Shown here: piece after piece, positions 62,635 to 64,000 of the stretch | Layout of the letters: every line of letters starts with the position of its first letter | Numbering within the stretch: position 1 is the stretch's first letter | Notes under the pieces: model-generated | The model's input: the letters and a program-made list of their open reading frames with translations, nothing else | Databases searched by the model: none | Told to the model about the DNA's origin: nothing | Assembly: GCA_023846275.1 (NCBI GenBank) | Contig: CM043874.1 | Coordinates: forward strand, 27,439,630-27,503,629 | Reading direction: 5' to 3' | DNA length: 64,000 nt | From: Vanilla planifolia | Taxonomy: Eukaryota; Streptophyta; Magnoliopsida; Asparagales; Orchidaceae | Translations under genes and position numbers: made by a program

Positions 62635-63600
62635 TGGTATAACATTATAATGGAGACCAGAGTATGCATTCTAGTAGATATTTTATTAGATAGTGTTATA
62701 ACATGTCCTAGCTATAATTAATTCATTTTTTGTTAAGATTTATTTATTGGGCTTGGTGATGTAAGATAAAATTATTAAAACCTAGTTTTGACTTATAGAT
62801 AATATGAAATTTTTTAGCTTCAAATAATAGATTTGTATAAGAGCCTACCCAAGGTTTTATAAGCCTAGAATTGAAATATCATAAGATCATAAGGTAAGTA
62901 AGAATTTTTCCAAAATCTAAGGATATACATAATTTTTATAATACTAGGGATCTCAACCCAATAAAGAAAATAGTTTAGTTGTCCACACTTAATGCAACTC
63001 AAGCAAGTGATGAAAGAGGTAAGGTACAAATAAGTAGAGTTCTTATATTATAAAAAATTTAATACATACATTTACATGTGCAAGCCCAAGAAATTAGATG
63101 CAATGAGTAATGTCTCTCACAAAATGATGAAGTAAATTAGTAGTTGAGTTCAAAACCAACCAAGGCACCTTTAGAACATTGGATGATTGCATAAGACATT
63201 TGTAGTCTCAAGTAAGCTTGGTAGTAACACTTTGTTACTTCATTAATAACATTTCTGACAACATTATTAGTATCCTTATTTATAGAGAGCTTATAAGATG
63301 TAATAATAATTCATTAAATTTAAAAATATAAAAGGATACTTAAAAATTTTATGGGTCATATTTTAGAATTCTGAGAAACATTTTTAAGAATTTCAAAATT
63401 CATCATAAATTAAGAAATTTACATTCAAATTTTGCTTTTTTTCTCTTAAAAGCTATAATATTAGAGGTAATAAGTAGTTCCCAAACAGCCTATATAGATT
63501 TCCACTTCTTAAGCAATGATGTAGCAAGTGACAAGATGGTGAGTGAAGCAATCAAGATGATATGCATAGAAAGGCATGGCAATGCTTTAGTGACTGTCTC
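62635..63600. other. AT-rich gene-free DNA
   Basis: No gene or repeat recognised. Confidence 0.35.
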
Positions 63601-63624
63601 TAATTAACACAGGTCACGAGTAGG

Positions 63625-63718
63625 CACGAGTTCATAGGTTGACACAGGTTCCTGGGTTGACGTCGATTTTTAGATCGACGTAGTTTCACGAGTCAATGCG
63701 TGTTCATAAGTCAATGCT
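63625..63718 (+). repeat. Degenerate tandem repeat of about 18-20 bp
   Basis: Successive units are TTCATAGGTTGACACAGG, TTCCTGGGTTGACGTCGA, TTTTTAGATCGACGTAG, TTTCACGAGTCAATGCGTG and TTCATAAGTCAATGCTTG. The consensus is near TTCATRRGTCAACGYNG. It adjoins the 55-bp array. Confidence 0.65.
63660..63681. repeat. Perfect 8-bp hairpin within the short tandem repeat
   Basis: ACGTCGAT, six-base loop TTTTAG, then ATCGACGT. It spans the junction of two repeat units. Confidence 0.7.
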
Positions 63719-63882
63719 TGTTTGTTGGTTAGTGCATGGATTAGTGGGCGTCATGGGTTAGCATGGTAATGTTAGTTTGTTGGTTAGTGCATGGATTGGT
63801 GGGGGTCATGGGTTAGTGTGGTAATGCTAGTTTATTGGTTAGTGCATTGATTGGTGGGGATTATGGGTTAGTGTGGTAAGCA
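63718..63882 (+). repeat. 55-bp minisatellite, three copies
   Basis: Copies start at about 63718, 63773 and 63828; each reads TTTGTTGGTTAGTGCATGGA (TTTATTGG in the third), then GGTGGGGGTCATGGGTTAG and TGTGGTAATG. Identity is around 85-90%. The G-rich strand contrasts with the AT-rich surroundings. Confidence 0.92.
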
Positions 63883-64000
63883 ATAAAGTGGTGGGTAGGC
63901 TGAATTGAGAGAGTAGTGGCGATGACTTGTGGCATAAATAGTCTTAAAGCTTAAATTATGTCCAAGAGTGACCAAATTTTTTTCATAGAACTATAGGACA

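Noticed and set aside
62635-62646. TGGTATAACATT as a primer-binding site for LTR copy C
   Set aside because: It is only mentioned as weak: after the first six bases it departs from the consensus, and such words are common in AT-rich DNA.
1-64000. tRNA, rRNA, endogenous virus or bacterial-type system
   Set aside because: I scanned for tRNA-like B-box and acceptor pairing, viral replicase or movement motifs and operon-like gene strings and found none.

Overview
This window is a repeat-dense, AT-rich stretch of a flowering-plant nuclear genome. The evidence is one spliced plant-type gene, plant LINE and LTR-retrotransposon remains, introns with GT/AG borders, and very few open frames. I cannot name the species; the gene and the element types fit an angiosperm, possibly a monocot with long introns.

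Layout. (1) 1-4005: 5' part of a GC-rich LINE on the minus strand (reverse-transcriptase start, endonuclease, ORF1 and GC-rich leader), cut by the window edge and broken by frameshifts and a stop. (2) 4006-9337: AT-rich DNA with decayed Copia remains. (3) 9338-23790, minus strand: the only convincing host gene, a complete seven-exon homologue of OS9, the ER lectin of ER-associated degradation. I rebuilt it exon by exon from conserved peptides and splice sites; it predicts about 290 residues. Its fourth intron is about 9.6 kb and holds a MITE-like element and a decayed Copia-like element. (4) 24060-35500: gene-free AT-rich DNA with several tandem repeats and a decayed Ty3/Gypsy gag-protease piece. 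(5) 35500-48275: a minus-strand Copia-like element with two diverged long repeats about 10 kb apart, a gag remnant, a primer-binding site and a polypurine tract. A second, AT-rich LINE sits inside it. (6) 50050-62650: three diverged copies (+, -, +) of a long-LTR family, each 3-4.6 kb. Two carry usable primer-binding-site candidates, and one contains minisatellites. (7) 63600-63882: a short-period tandem repeat, a perfect hairpin and a 3 x 55-bp minisatellite.

Only the OS9-like gene is likely to make a host protein. Its product should bind trimmed N-glycans on misfolded proteins in the ER and pass them to the HRD1-SEL1L/HRD3 ligase. Everything else recognisable is transposon-derived or tandem repeat. 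I found no RNA gene, no CRISPR array and no convincing new biological system. The most unusual material is the layered minisatellite structure inside the long LTRs, the recurrent ATGATA-rich sequence, and a tandem (NAGNAG) splice acceptor in the OS9 gene. Repeat boundaries are estimates by eye.
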